A DNA stretch of 64,000 nucleotides, taken from the NCBI RefSeq assembly GCF_030384665.1, contig NC_083674.1, positions 2,604,001 through 2,668,000 on the forward strand, given 5' to 3'. Origin of the DNA: Lodderomyces elongisporus. Lineage: Eukaryota > Ascomycota > Pichiomycetes > Serinales > Debaryomycetaceae. The notes beneath the pieces were generated by a model that was given only the letters and a program-made list of their open reading frames with translations, did not search any database and was not told the DNA's origin. This document shows positions 21,090 through 31,499 of the stretch, piece after piece. The position numbers were made by a program, and so were the translations under genes. Each line of letters begins with the position of its first letter. Positions within the stretch are counted from its first letter, which is position 1.

Positions 21090-21793
21090 CCCATATACAT
21101 TTACTGCTTGGAAGTAACTAGTATTCCACGAAAAAAAGGAAAGAGACAAAGGACAAAAAGTAATGGTTATTGGAAACAATCATTGTTGAGCTTCCTATTG
21201 TGCTGAAAACTATTTTGCAATCAAAGTTTTCATTTGTGTGTACCTTTCCTTTCCTTTCCTTTCTCCCCCCCCCTGAAGGTAAACAAGGGGAATCTCATAA
21301 CATCTTTAGTCTTAGAATGTCGTGACAATGCAGATCTCAGAATTTTATTGACCAAAACACACAAAAAAAAAAATTGTCTCATTTTTTTTTTGGTTTTCGC
21401 GATTGTCGCGTTTAAAAACACAAAATCAACAGGACAGCAAAGACGAAACCAATAGCCGTCATCACTTCACAAATATGGTTATCTACAAAATAGCATGGTG
21501 AAAAGATGAAAAAAAAGAAAAAAGGACAACAGCAAGCATTATTACCGTAACAGAAGAATAACAATAAATGCAAATATAACACTATACATCGATATAAAAT
21601 AAGTAAGTATATATATACATATATATATGCTGCTAAGTAACATGTTCTCAAGGTAATATACACCAGCCATGAGAAAGGTATACATATATATATACATATA
21701 TATAAATATTTGTGAGTTTGTTTTTAATTTTTTTTAAATTTGTATGTTTGTGTGGATGGATACTAACATCTGACTCCACGCGCTTCAAAGACT

Positions 21794-21833
21794 GCTGCTT
21801 CTCAGCCTCGCTTGCTGCTTCTCAGCCTCACTT
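21794..21833. repeat. 20-bp tandem duplication
   Basis: Two copies of GCTGCTTCTCAGCCTCGCTT with one mismatch, within 100 bp downstream of the MNT1 stop. Confidence 0.85.
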
Positions 21834-21899
21834 CTTCTCATCTTCACTATTCATCGCTAGCACTTTGCCCATAGCTCTTTTGGCTTAACTTAACTAAGC

Positions 21900-23195
21900 T
21901 TATTGAGTGTACTTTTCCCAATGCTTTTGTCTCTTAAAATTGTTAATAGTATAATACTTTGTAGTACACGAGTAGCCTCTCCAAGTGAAATCCTTGTCTG
22001 GGTTACAGTGGCAGCGTCTTTCCTTTCTAATCTCAGGGTCAACTGGACAATTGTGGAATGGCACGTGAAAGTATCCAATATCTTCAAAGAAATGAATCTT
22101 TTCCCTAGGCAAAAACAATGCAGCTGCAATAGAGTGAACTGGTGCGTCACCCCAACGCTCATAAAAGAATCCACCAGCCTTGTCCAAGTACTCAAAGTAC
22201 TTCTTGTAAGGATCAGATCTCCAGAAATTCAATGAGCCAATCTCAAAATTGGACCAAAAGTGGCATCCATTATATGATTCACCTTTATCGTCAGAGACCC
22301 ACTCCATCATATTGTTTGGTGCCAAGTATTGTGGATTCTTTTCAATAAACTCCTTGGTGGTTTTCCACAAGGTAGGAATGGTCTCCTTATACTCGGGAAG
22401 TGAAATGGTAAAACTATACTCCTTGCCATTGTCCTTCATCCACTTAAAGACGTCATAGTCAATGTCACAGTAAATCTTGGTGTCTGGCTCCACACGCCAA
22501 TAGTACTCATAGTCCTTCAAGACATCTTGACGCCAAAAGAATCCACTTTCAAATCTACACATGTGACGATATGATTCAGAGTGACCGTAAATAATCTTCT
22601 TTTCTCTCATTTGTTCTCTAACCAATGCAGCCTTTTCTTGGTCAATCCATTCAGGGTATGACCAGTGCTCCTTGGGAATAAAACCAAAGTTACACTTTCC
22701 ACTAACCAAATTGGACACAGTATCTTTAAACTCTTGTGAAAACTCCTTTTCATTCAAAAAAGTCCAGTCATAGTGGTACTTCTTGTTAAACCTATCTTCA
22801 ATTTGAATAATGGACTCCACAAGAGAGTACAAGTCACTGTTTCTAGCCAATGAGACAAATGTAGCCTTCACCTTGTCCTTTGGTGAGTAAGTGGTGGGGT
22901 CAATGTTTTTTTGGGGAACTTGTTGTGGATCTTGGCCTTCAAAAGCAATAAATTTAGGCAATGGACCCAAATCCTTCTTCTTATAGTTGGCCAAGTTGGG
23001 GTCGGCAACAGCGGCTGCGCCCTTGTTGGCATTCTGTGCTGGGGTGGTTGTAGAAGTCGATGAGCCACTACCGCCCAGGGTGTAGCTTGGTGGCTGGAAT
23101 GAAGAGCCTCTGGTGAGGATGTAACCGCATCCAATAAGGATCAAGGCAAACACACCAAACCTAATGAGGCGTGCATTTGACCTAGTGGACGACAT
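21900..23195 (-). CDS. MNT1: Alpha-1,2-mannosyltransferase (MNT1/KRE2 family, GT15)
   Basis: A 431-residue Golgi type II membrane protein that extends O-linked mannans using GDP-mannose. A short cytosolic tail is followed by one signal-anchor helix (about residues 11-28), then a Pro/Ser/Thr stem and the GT15 catalytic domain. Family motifs visible are KVKATFVSLARNSDLY, SYPEWIDQEKA, YYWRVEPDTKIYCDIDYDVF (nucleotide-sugar/metal region), GCHFWSNFEIGSLNFWRS, and FFYERWGDAPVHSIAAALFL. The length equals the 431 residues reported for C. albicans Mnt1. A paralogue lies next upstream on the same strand, as with C. albicans MNT1-MNT2. Function as an O-mannosyltransferase is inferred from the family. 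Confidence 0.92.
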   Translation of the reverse strand: MSSTRSNARLIRFGVFALILIGCGYILTRGSSFQPPSYTLGGSGSSTSTTTPAQNANKGAAAVADPNLANYKKKDLGPLPKFIAFEGQDPQQVPQKNIDPTTYSPKDKVKATFVSLARNSDLYSLVESIIQIEDRFNKKYHYDWTFLNEKEFSQEFKDTVSNLVSGKCNFGFIPKEHWSYPEWIDQEKAALVREQMREKKIIYGHSESYRHMCRFESGFFWRQDVLKDYEYYWRVEPDTKIYCDIDYDVFKWMKDNGKEYSFTISLPEYKETIPTLWKTTKEFIEKNPQYLAPNNMMEWVSDDKGESYNGCHFWSNFEIGSLNFWRSDPYKKYFEYLDKAGGFFYERWGDAPVHSIAAALFLPREKIHFFEDIGYFHVPFHNCPVDPEIRKERRCHCNPDKDFTWRGYSCTTKYYTINNFKRQKHWEKYTQ

Positions 23196-25258
23196 GATTT
23201 GGAGGAAGGAATTGTAAATAAGTTTTCCTAATAAATTCTTGTCTTTTCAAAGATTGAAGGATGGAGTTTGAAGGAAAAGTAAATGGAAATAGGATTAAAA
23301 GGAGAAAAGGTAAGAGGAGAGAAAAGAAGGAAACAAGGAAACAAGACAAGTGGAATTCGTGTTCAAAATTGAAGTTCAAAAGTTGAAAATGGGATTACTG
23401 AAAATCTCTTTTTTGTTCGTAAAGAAAAAAAAAAAAAAGCAAACCGAAATAAAGAAAATAAATAAATAATAAATAAAATAAAGAAAAATAGTAAAAATAG
23501 TAAAAAGCCCTGTCTCAATTTTCTTGTTGAAATTCAAAAAAGAAAAAAAAAGAACTACAGAAGAAGGAGAATGGGCAGAGTGTTTGAAGTTCCTGTGTGT
23601 TTGTGCTTGTGTGTTGGTGTGTGTGTGTTGGTGTGTTGGTGTGTTGGTGTGTTGGTGTGTGGATATGCAGACATTCACCAAATAATTTTGTATTGTAAAA
23701 ACATTTAAAGATTACGTGGTTAATTTCGATACAATCGATTTATTGCTGTTGTCTTTGTAAGTTCTATTTAAGTTATGGTGTTGCAATTAGTTGAAAGTGT
23801 TAGGTGGTTATTTTCTCATAATTTATGGTGTTGATGTTGTATTGAAGAAACTGTGTGATTATGTCTGTCTCCCATACCCACAATTCCTTCGTACTCGTTC
23901 TGTTGAATACGTGTCTACTTCTACTTCCCCTTCTCCTTCTCCTTCTCCTTCTCCTTCTACTTCCTCTCTCTCTGTCTCCTCCTCTGACCCTCCTCTATTC
24001 TGCATCTTTGTGCAACTTGAGAGTACTTTATAGGTCGTGCACTAGACTACAGAACTTATCGGAAGAGACCTAGACTTTGTGTTAGAGTCACAGCTTAATG
24101 TTTACCAGTAATATATATATAGATATATAGATATGTGTATGTGTGTGTGCGTGCGTGTCTAAGTGACAATTAAGCACACAGAAGCCTTATCAGAAGAATA
24201 ATAAGGCACCTAGAGACAAAGAGGTATAGACGCGTTTCTTGCTGTACGCGTTACCAGCACCAATTCATCTTAACAGAGAGAACATAATCAACCATAGGAG
24301 ACAATACTCTTGTAATATGAACAGCTTATTGAAGATTGTAATGAGCTGTCAAACATAGCCAAGTCTTTTTCTTTTCTTTCCTTTTTTTTCTTTCCTTTTT
24401 TTTTTGACAAGATTGAGAAGGCAAAGTTAAAAGAATATGTCAAAGGAATAAAGCAGTAAGACTTGCTTTACAATACACCAATGTTAATGTAAGTATCTGT
24501 ATAATGAATAGACAACTGAAAAATATATAATCAACTATTACCGCGGTTGGGCTTCAGTGTACAAAACAGCAGCCCCTCGCCATCTAATCTAATCTTCATT
24601 TTTTTACCTTTTTACTGTTTTTTTTTTTTCATTTTTGGACATTATATTTTGGCAAATGGAATCATTTGAACACTGAACTCGAAAGGTCTATGCTACTTTG
24701 CTTCACTCATATTTGCTCACACACTTGATTGCATGATATTGCATCAATCTGCCATCATTTAGATAAATAAAAAAACAAAATAAAGGGTAACAAGAGACGA
24801 TCATCAGGTATGAAAACACTTCTATTCTTTGTTGTTTTTTTTGGTTCGTTTGAAAGTGTGTGTGTGTTTGTGTGTGTGTTTGTGTGTGTGTGTGTAAGTA
24901 TGTGATATAGTATGGTAAATGATTCTAGTAAATCAAACGAATTTAGACATATATCTCTTTTATACCACCACCAATATAGTTCACATACACTCAATGGATA
25001 ATGTCGAGTCCATTCAGAATATAGTGCTAGAGTCCTTTATTCTGGAATTAATTAAAGTGTTATATACATATATACATATATATATATGTATATTAATGTG
25101 TAAATCGAGATACATAAAAGTGCATATAAATACCTTTCATTTTAAAAAAAAAAAAAATTTAAAGAAAACTATGCCTAATACTGGTTATATACACATATAC
25201 ATACATGTCTTACTCCGAAACTCCTTCTCTATTACGCACCCAATTCTGTTCAACCCAT
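23196..25258. other. Intergenic region MNT1-MNT2 (2.1 kb)
   Basis: MNT1 promoter and MNT2 3' region. It contains GTGTTG repeats (23595-23660), CCTTCT repeats (23925-23962), a GT repeat (24855-24895) and TA-rich blocks. A 7-bp stem hairpin (24184-24207) and two ACGCGT boxes (24230-24235, 24246-24251) lie about 1 kb upstream of MNT1. No gene is recognised. Confidence 0.6.
24230..24251. promoter_or_regulatory. Pair of MluI cell-cycle boxes (ACGCGT)
   Basis: Two ACGCGT hexamers 16 bp apart, the consensus bound by MBF (Mbp1/Swi6) in yeasts. They lie about 1 kb upstream of MNT1 and next to a GCCTTAT/ATAAGGC hairpin. Sequence match is direct; function is inference. Confidence 0.35.
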
Positions 25259-26470
25259 TTATTGGTAATTTGCCCATTCCTTGGGTTTATCCAACTTCAT
25301 CAAATCATAATACCTCTTACCACACGAGTATGACCTAAACGTGAAATCATCCTCGGGATTACACGTACACTTGTGGTCATATCTAAAGTCCTTGTTCAAA
25401 GGACATTGGCCATAAACACCGTGTCTATATCCAACATCTCCAAAATAATGAATCTTATCGCGTGGTAAAAACAATGCTGCAGCAATCGAGTGGATTGGCG
25501 CATCTCCCCACCGCTCATAAAAGAACCCACCTTGCTTGTCTAAATAATCAAAGTATTTGTTATATGCTTCAGATCTCCAAAACTTTAAAGAGGCAACTTC
25601 AAAGTTTGTCCAAAAATGACACAAGTTATAAGTTTCTCCACCATCATCACTAATAAAATCCATAAAGTTATCCTTTGCAAGATATTGTGGATTCTCTTGA
25701 ATAAACTTTTTGGTGTGGTCCCACAATGTTGGAATCGTATTTTTAAACTCGTAAAGCGACACAGTAAACCCATAAACCTTATTGTGATCCTCCATGTATT
25801 GAAACACATCATAATTTATATCACAGTTTATGTGGATATCTGGCTCAACCCGCCAGTACCAATCGTATTCATCCAACAATTCACTTTTGTAAAAATACCC
25901 ACTCTCATAATGACACATAAATCTATAAGACTCTGAACCTCCATAAATTATCTTTTCCGCATGCATCTTTTCTCTAGCCTTGCGTGCCTTCTCCTGGTCA
26001 ATCCACGAAGGGTACGACCAATGCTCCTTGGGTATCAACCCATACTTGGTGTTTCCCGATACAATGGCCGAGGTCAATTCTTTAAACTCTTCAGTAAACT
26101 CCTGGTCATTCAAGAAAACCCAATCGTAATTATACTTTCTATTAAAACGATCCTCAACTTCACGAATCGACTTGATCAACTTGTATAGCTCAGAGTTACG
26201 TGCCAAAGTGACAAACGTAGCCTTAACCTTTCCACCGGGTTGAACCACATCAACTGGCTTCTTGGTGTTGCCAAGTTCCCCCAGATTCAATTTTGCATTT
26301 TCCTGATCAACCAATTCACCCTTGCTTTGCGAATCCAGCGGCAGCTGTTGTTGTTGGATAATGGTAACAGTACGTGTGTTTGATCTGTGTGTTAGCGTAA
26401 ACACTAGTAGCAAAGTCAATGCAAACGCCACATACTTGATGTATGGTTGTCTACTAAGCAGTGACTTCAT
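25259..26470 (-). CDS. MNT2: Alpha-1,2-mannosyltransferase, tandem paralogue (MNT2-like, GT15)
   Basis: A 403-residue paralogue of the adjacent MNT1 with the same architecture: signal anchor at about residues 10-26 (YVAFALTLLLVFTL), short stem, GT15 domain. Shared motifs are KVKATFVTLARNSELYK, YWRVEPDIHINCDINYDVF, CHFWTNFEVASLKFWRS and FFYERWGDAPIHSIAAALFL. The frame is open 84 codons further upstream but without ATG, and that stretch is translated T/A-rich DNA, so the start is the ATG at 26470. Tandem position and similarity match the C. albicans MNT1/MNT2 pair, which act partly redundantly in adding the second and third O-linked mannose. Confidence 0.88.
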   Translation of the reverse strand: MKSLLSRQPYIKYVAFALTLLLVFTLTHRSNTRTVTIIQQQQLPLDSQSKGELVDQENAKLNLGELGNTKKPVDVVQPGGKVKATFVTLARNSELYKLIKSIREVEDRFNRKYNYDWVFLNDQEFTEEFKELTSAIVSGNTKYGLIPKEHWSYPSWIDQEKARKAREKMHAEKIIYGGSESYRFMCHYESGYFYKSELLDEYDWYWRVEPDIHINCDINYDVFQYMEDHNKVYGFTVSLYEFKNTIPTLWDHTKKFIQENPQYLAKDNFMDFISDDGGETYNLCHFWTNFEVASLKFWRSEAYNKYFDYLDKQGGFFYERWGDAPIHSIAAALFLPRDKIHYFGDVGYRHGVYGQCPLNKDFRYDHKCTCNPEDDFTFRSYSCGKRYYDLMKLDKPKEWANYQ

Positions 26471-28269
26471 GAACAAAAAAAAAAAATTAAATTTATGCTT
26501 TACTTGTATTGTTGAGCAAATGAAGATATGTGAATCTGAGAAAGAAAGAATGAAAGGAAGGAAGGGAAGGGAAAGCAATGGAAAGGAAAATAAAAGAATT
26601 AAAGAGGAGGAAGCATTCGAATGGAAAAATATCGGTTGGACAGTAAAGTTTATAACATAAATTTTTTTTTTAAAAATAAAAAAAAAATTAAAAAGATTTG
26701 GCCTCTCCCCCTTTGTGAACAATCAGGAACATGGTTCGATTAGAATAGGATGATTGGGTAAAGGAGATTTATACTTTGTAAAAAACAAAACAAGGCTTTG
26801 TCTCTTTGTCTCTTTGTCTCTTATTGTCTCTCTTTGCGGGCTTTGTCTTTTGTTGCTTTTGTTGCACCTTTGGGCTCTGTGCCTTTTTTCTTTTTTTTGC
26901 TGCTGCTGCTGCTGCTGCTTATTTTTTTTGGCACCTCCAATGTTGATCTAAGAGAGACTTCAGCATCAGTAGAATGTGTGTATATGCAGGATGACATAAA
27001 TTAATATCTGTCTGATTCTCTTTATGTTTCCTTTTTTTTTTTTTTAAATAGTTCACGTTTTTTTTGGTTGCGGAACTCTCCTGCATATCTTTCTCGGAAT
27101 ATGTGGGTGTGGCACTTTGCAATGCACTCTATTTTAGAGAGTAACCATAATGACAATCAGTGTGAGCAAGATCCAAAACTAAAAAGAAACAAGAACATGG
27201 TGTTTGGAAGAGGACGAGGGTGTTTTTTGGTTGATGCACAATCGTCTCAGAATGGTATGCTGGCAGTGGTGCAATAGAACATTGGTGCTGGGTAATGTTC
27301 TTTGTCTATATTCAAAACAAAACAGATGAAACAATATGAATAAACACACATTACGGTATTTATTATCATACTATTCTATAAAAAAAAGTAAAGGGAAGTA
27401 GGGGGGGAGAGAGAAGTGGAAGTAGTGGGCTAAGAAGTGCAGTGCATGGATGTACATAAGTTATCGTTAGAGCTAATGGGTAGTTTCTGCTGTTTACTTA
27501 TACGTCAAAACAAAAAAACTTGTATTATAAATACCGGTTGCGAAATGATCTACAAAATAAAATATAAGAAAAGAAAAGTTGAACTAATACCAATGGATGA
27601 AAAAAAAAAAATGAAATAAAATAGTATACAAGAATATAAAATAGAAAGGAGAAATTGTTTAAGTGCAAGTTCATGTAAACCTGAAAGCAAGTAAGCATAA
27701 AGAAGTGGGCAAATTAGTAAATAAGCAAAACTTTACAATTGTCTAGACTTTGATGTTCAACAGCTATAATAATACAATGTTAGCTTATAACCATCTCGGT
27801 CAATACTGGTTCAAAGCTATCCCTAATCAATTCCTGTTTTGGAAATCTACAAACTTGCCAATAAACACCACTTTGTGAACACACCTTGAAACAGGTAAAC
27901 TTTCTCAAATTCGTGACTAAAGAAGATAACAAAACATCTAAATACTACAACTAATTATTGAGAATAGAAGAAAAAAAAAACACATTCGTGGTTCATGTGA
28001 TAAAACAATAGTTAATATATATATATATATATATCTATATATCTATATATCTATATATATATCTACATAATTTCATAAATGTTTTCGTATCTCATATATT
28101 CATTATCCTATAATTTAACATTAACTGTATTTATATATATATATATATATCTAAAAAAAACATAAGAATGTACTCCTATTTCAAACTTTTTTTTATATTC
28201 AAGAAAAAATCAACAAAAATAAAAGAAAAAACAAAATGGTGATTATGAAAAACTGAACATCCCAATAAT
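26471..28269. other. Intergenic region (1.8 kb) upstream of MNT2
   Basis: MNT2 promoter and 3' region of the next minus-strand gene. It contains a TTTGTCTC repeat at about 26797-26822, a (TGC)7 tract at about 26899-26919, and TATC/TA repeats at 28012-28072 and 28132-28152. Short ORFs here have no recognisable content. No gene is supported. Confidence 0.6.
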
Positions 28270-29427
28270 CTATTTAAGTTCTATGATGATTTCATTCCTC
28301 TCTGGTACTTTGCCATCTTCCTTTAATTTCTTAAATTTCTTTAACAATTTTCTATTCAACTTTCTTCTTCTTCCCCTTGTGCTGACTGTAGTATCTGCTC
28401 GAGCACCTGCTTCATTACCAACGACACCAGAAGTACTAGAATCTGCACCTGCACTTGCACTAGTACCTGCACTTGCACCCACACCCGCATCCGCACCTGC
28501 TTCTAAGCCGATGCTGAATTTTTTGCCATCTACTCCAGTCTCAAAGAATGAGTTTCGATTACCCATAAGTGCTTGAAATTCCCTATATTCCTTAAGTTCC
28601 AGTTGTTGCTCTTCTTTCCTCTTCTCCTCCTTGGCCAAAAACTCCTGCTCCCACTTCTTAAACCCAAGTGGATCCTGCAGTCCTTGGTAGGGTGCCTTCC
28701 ACAACTTTTCGGGTGATACAACTTCCCATAAATAAGAGTCATGAATACTATTTAATGGCTTGTTGAGCGCAGTCATTCCCGAAAGCGATTTCTTTAATGG
28801 GTGTTTAAAACTAGGATACATCTCATTATAGTCCGGCTCCATAAATGCACCTATCTCCTTACCTAGCTGAATCAACGCCAGATCATCGACTTGGCCATCT
28901 TCGGCATCATTTGTCATAGCTCCACCATTCTCAGCAAAACTACTGAAATTCCGACTCAAGTCCTTTACTTTGCCCATTTTTTCAAGACTCATTATTTTGA
29001 GATTCGGCTGTGTCACTGCAAACTGTGGAACAACAAGGTCAATAAATGGCTTTGGTGTTGATAGCTCGACTTTGAAATTAGGTTCCTTATCTTCACCCTC
29101 CTTCGCCTCCTGTTTCAAGTGTTCTGGTAACGGTGGTAAAGATGACATGGGCAAGTATGGTATGGGCGATTCATTTTGTTGGCTCGTCGATGGTGGCAAG
29201 GACAGCGAGGCATCTTTACTAGAATTACTGGTGTTATTGTTAGTGGGGGTGTTGGTAGTGTTATTATTATTATTATTATTATTATTGTTACTATTACTAT
29301 TACTATTCTTTCTCCTACTAAATGTCTTTTGATCATCCTTAGTCGCATGAGACTTATATCGAGTAAATATCGAGACTGTACTATGTATACGTCTTGGTGC
29401 TATACGCTTAATATGTGTCTGTATCAT
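28270..29427 (-). CDS. Unrecognised probable mitochondrial protein
   Basis: A 385-residue protein I cannot name. The N-terminus (MIQTHIKRIAPRRIHSTVS) is rich in Arg/Lys/Ser with no acid, a typical mitochondrial presequence. Then comes an Asn/Ser/Thr low-complexity segment (about 40-100). The central region about 125-320 looks conserved: QLGKEIGAFMEPDYNEMYPS, SYLWEVVSPEKLWKAPYQGL, DPLGFKKWEQEF and a Lys/Glu helix. An Ala/Gly/Ser repeat made of GC-rich hexamers follows, then a very basic tail (RGRRRKLNRKLLKKFKKLK). The basic tail could bind rRNA, so a mitoribosomal or mitochondrial RNA role is possible, but that is inference. It is divergent from MEU1. Confidence 0.75.
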   Translation of the reverse strand: MIQTHIKRIAPRRIHSTVSIFTRYKSHATKDDQKTFSRRKNSNSNSNNNNNNNNNNTTNTPTNNNTSNSSKDASLSLPPSTSQQNESPIPYLPMSSLPPLPEHLKQEAKEGEDKEPNFKVELSTPKPFIDLVVPQFAVTQPNLKIMSLEKMGKVKDLSRNFSSFAENGGAMTNDAEDGQVDDLALIQLGKEIGAFMEPDYNEMYPSFKHPLKKSLSGMTALNKPLNSIHDSYLWEVVSPEKLWKAPYQGLQDPLGFKKWEQEFLAKEEKRKEEQQLELKEYREFQALMGNRNSFFETGVDGKKFSIGLEAGADAGVGASAGTSASAGADSSTSGVVGNEAGARADTTVSTRGRRRKLNRKLLKKFKKLKEDGKVPERNEIIIELK

Positions 29428-30515
29428 GTTTGATGTGTGTGATATACAGCAGGTTTGAATATTATGGTCTGTGTTGATGAATTAAATAGTCATTCGAATC
29501 GATAATGAGTGTATTTTTTTTTCTTCTTCTTCGTCTTTGACGAGCTGGGGAAACAAGAGAGAGAAACAGAGAGTCAATGTGTGTGTGTGTATCTGTGATG
29601 TGTGACTGGTAGCGTCTTGTTGTCCCGGAGGCAGAAAGGTGGAGACTTGAATTTTTATATTATATTTTATTTTTGCCTTTACCTAAATACATTCGACTTC
29701 AACCAACAATTATCTTTTTCAAGATGATTTGGAGATACTTGACTACGAAAAATTAAAGGGTTTGATTGAATCAGCTTAGAAGAGGTAATGAAAGCTTAGC
29801 AATAAGTAGTTGAAACACTTACATAGATTGAGTAGCTTACTTACATTCAGCAGTGTATAACACCTGACAAATACTTTTTTCTGTTTCCTTTCTTATTCTC
29901 TAGAATAATGTCTGTTTTTTTTTTATATATTGTTAAAACTTTCTGATGAACCTTGAACAGCACGGAATCAAATCAAATTAAGGAAGACCTTTAACTTTAC
30001 TAAAATAAGTAAAAAAAAAAAAATGGTAAAGCAAAGGATATGAAGTCAAGAAAAGTTCGGCCGTGTTTTCGAGAAAGAAAGAAAAGCAAAAAAAAAAAAG
30101 AGGACCAAACTTGTAGTGCACCCAGCTATATCTACATGATTCCTTGCAGATCTACGGAGCTTAACAAACCATTTGAAACTCGGTGCCTCATTTAACTCCT
30201 TTGTTTGACTTGAAGTGTGGCTCGCATCGCGTAATTCTGCTACATCTTCTACCATGTATAGAATTTGAATATTCATATATTATTTTTTCTTTAGTACTCT
30301 CTGAGAACAAGAAAGAAAAAGACAAATAAAAAAAAAGTTAAAGGTTAAAAAAAAACAACAATTAAACCGCGTGGAGAGGGGGCACGTTGTACTACTTCTT
30401 AGAGATAAGATTTTTTTTTTTTCAAACAATCTATAAAAGCATTGCAACAATTTCGAAAATCTCCATATTTTTTTTTTCTTCGCCGAGTATCTACGAAAAC
30501 CCAGAGGAAATCAGA
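29428..30515. other. Divergent intergenic region (1.1 kb) upstream of MEU1
   Basis: Shared promoter region between the minus-strand mitochondrial gene and MEU1. It contains a GT tract at about 29577-29590 and poly-T/A tracts. A candidate 76-codon ORF is listed separately. I see no palindromic CACGTG despite the sulfur-metabolism gene. Confidence 0.6.
30046..30276 (-). CDS. Candidate small ORF, 76 codons, unknown
   Basis: ATG at 30276. It reads MNIQILYMVEDVAELRDASH, then a Ser/Thr/Lys segment, SFKWFVKLRRSARNHVDIAG, and a hydrophobic Phe-rich end encoded by a poly-purine tract. The middle uses varied codons and is less repetitive than the flanks. A second ATG eight codons in could also start it. 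I recognise no homologue. It lies 240 bp upstream of MEU1 on the opposite strand. It may be chance. Confidence 0.25.
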   Translation of the reverse strand: MNIQILYMVEDVAELRDASHTSSQTKELNEAPSFKWFVKLRRSARNHVDIAGCTTSLVLFFFFAFLSFSKTRPNFS

Positions 30516-31499
30516 ATGTTTGTTCATAGAGAAAAGGTTGACTTGTCCAAGTTGCCACATACTTATGATGGTGAAGTGACCCTTGCTGTTATTGGAGGTA
30601 CCGGTTTATACGATTTGCCCAATTTGAAACCAATTGCAAGGTTGACTGTTAGTACACCATGGGGATTCCCATCGGGACCAATCACCATTTCTCAAACTGA
30701 TTCTGGCTTTCCTGTTGCGTTTTTAGCAAGACATGGACAACACCATGACTTGTTACCTAGCGATGTTCCTTCAAGAGCCAATATTGCCGCATTGAAAAAA
30801 TTGGGTGTCAAGGCCATAATTGCATTCTCAGCCGTTGGATCATTGCAACCAGAGATCAAGCCAAGAGACTTTGTTTTGCCTACCCAAATCATCGATAGAA
30901 CAAAGGGAATCAGACCATCTACTTTTTTCGAAAAGGGGTTTGTTGCTCATGCAATGTTTGGTGAACCATTCGACTTGAAATTGAACGAACTCATTGCCAA
31001 TGCAATCCCATCAAGCGGATTCCTTGAAGGCGAAAACGATGCAAAACCAACATTACACACCAAGAAACACACAAATGACAATGAAGACCTCACCATTATC
31101 TGTATGGAGGGCCCACAGTTCTCTACACGTGCCGAGTCCAAACTATACAGATCCTGGGGTGGCTCAATCATCAACATGTCAGTATTGCCCGAAGCCAAAT
31201 TGGCACGTGAGGCTGAGATTGCCTATCAAATGATTTGTATGTCTACTGACTACGACTCATGGAATGAAAGCGAAGAGCCAGTCACCGTGGAAACCGTTGT
31301 TGGCAACCTCAAAGCCAACTCTGCCAATGCATGCAAATTGGCGGCCAAATTAATTGACGAGTTTGCTGAAAAGGGCCAAGGTATTGGGGATGATATCAAA
31401 GGCTCCATGAAGTTTGCAGTGAGCACAAGTCCACATGGGGTCAAGAAGGAATTGTTAGAAAAGATGCACTATTTATTCCCAGGCTACTGGGAAGTCTAA
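30516..31499 (+). CDS. MEU1: S-methyl-5'-thioadenosine phosphorylase
   Basis: A 327-residue enzyme that cleaves methylthioadenosine with phosphate to adenine and methylthioribose-1-phosphate, the first step of methionine salvage. Motifs of the PNP/MTAP family are clear: VIGGTGLYDL (phosphate loop) near the N-terminus, TPWGFPSGPI, ARHGQHHDLLPSDVP, AFSAVGSLQPEIKP, and CMEGPQFSTRAES with INMSVLPEAKLAREAEIAY. The frame is open 43 codons upstream, but that stretch is Phe/Ser homopolymer. The ATG at 30516 gives an N-terminus fitting the family. Length matches S. cerevisiae Meu1 (337). Confidence 0.95.
   Translation: MFVHREKVDLSKLPHTYDGEVTLAVIGGTGLYDLPNLKPIARLTVSTPWGFPSGPITISQTDSGFPVAFLARHGQHHDLLPSDVPSRANIAALKKLGVKAIIAFSAVGSLQPEIKPRDFVLPTQIIDRTKGIRPSTFFEKGFVAHAMFGEPFDLKLNELIANAIPSSGFLEGENDAKPTLHTKKHTNDNEDLTIICMEGPQFSTRAESKLYRSWGGSIINMSVLPEAKLAREAEIAYQMICMSTDYDSWNESEEPVTVETVVGNLKANSANACKLAAKLIDEFAEKGQGIGDDIKGSMKFAVSTSPHGVKKELLEKMHYLFPGYWEV

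Larger units (their letters stand above)
19996..21899. other. Intergenic region (1.9 kb) between the 833-aa gene and MNT1
   Basis: Promoter of the 833-aa gene and 3' region of MNT1. It contains AAAAG repeats at 20427-20455, CT-rich tracts, a TAG repeat at about 20970-20992, CCTTT repeats at about 21245-21262 and a 20-bp tandem duplication at 21794-21833. A candidate 44-codon ORF is listed separately. I see no established RNA gene. Confidence 0.6.

Noticed and set aside
25259..26722. Longer MNT2 with an 84-residue N-terminal extension
   Set aside because: The extension starts at TTG and translates homopolymer leader; the ATG at 26470 precedes a standard signal anchor.
26725..26750. GGTTCGATTAG resembling a tRNA B-box
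   Set aside because: The flanks cannot form a T-stem and no A-box lies upstream.
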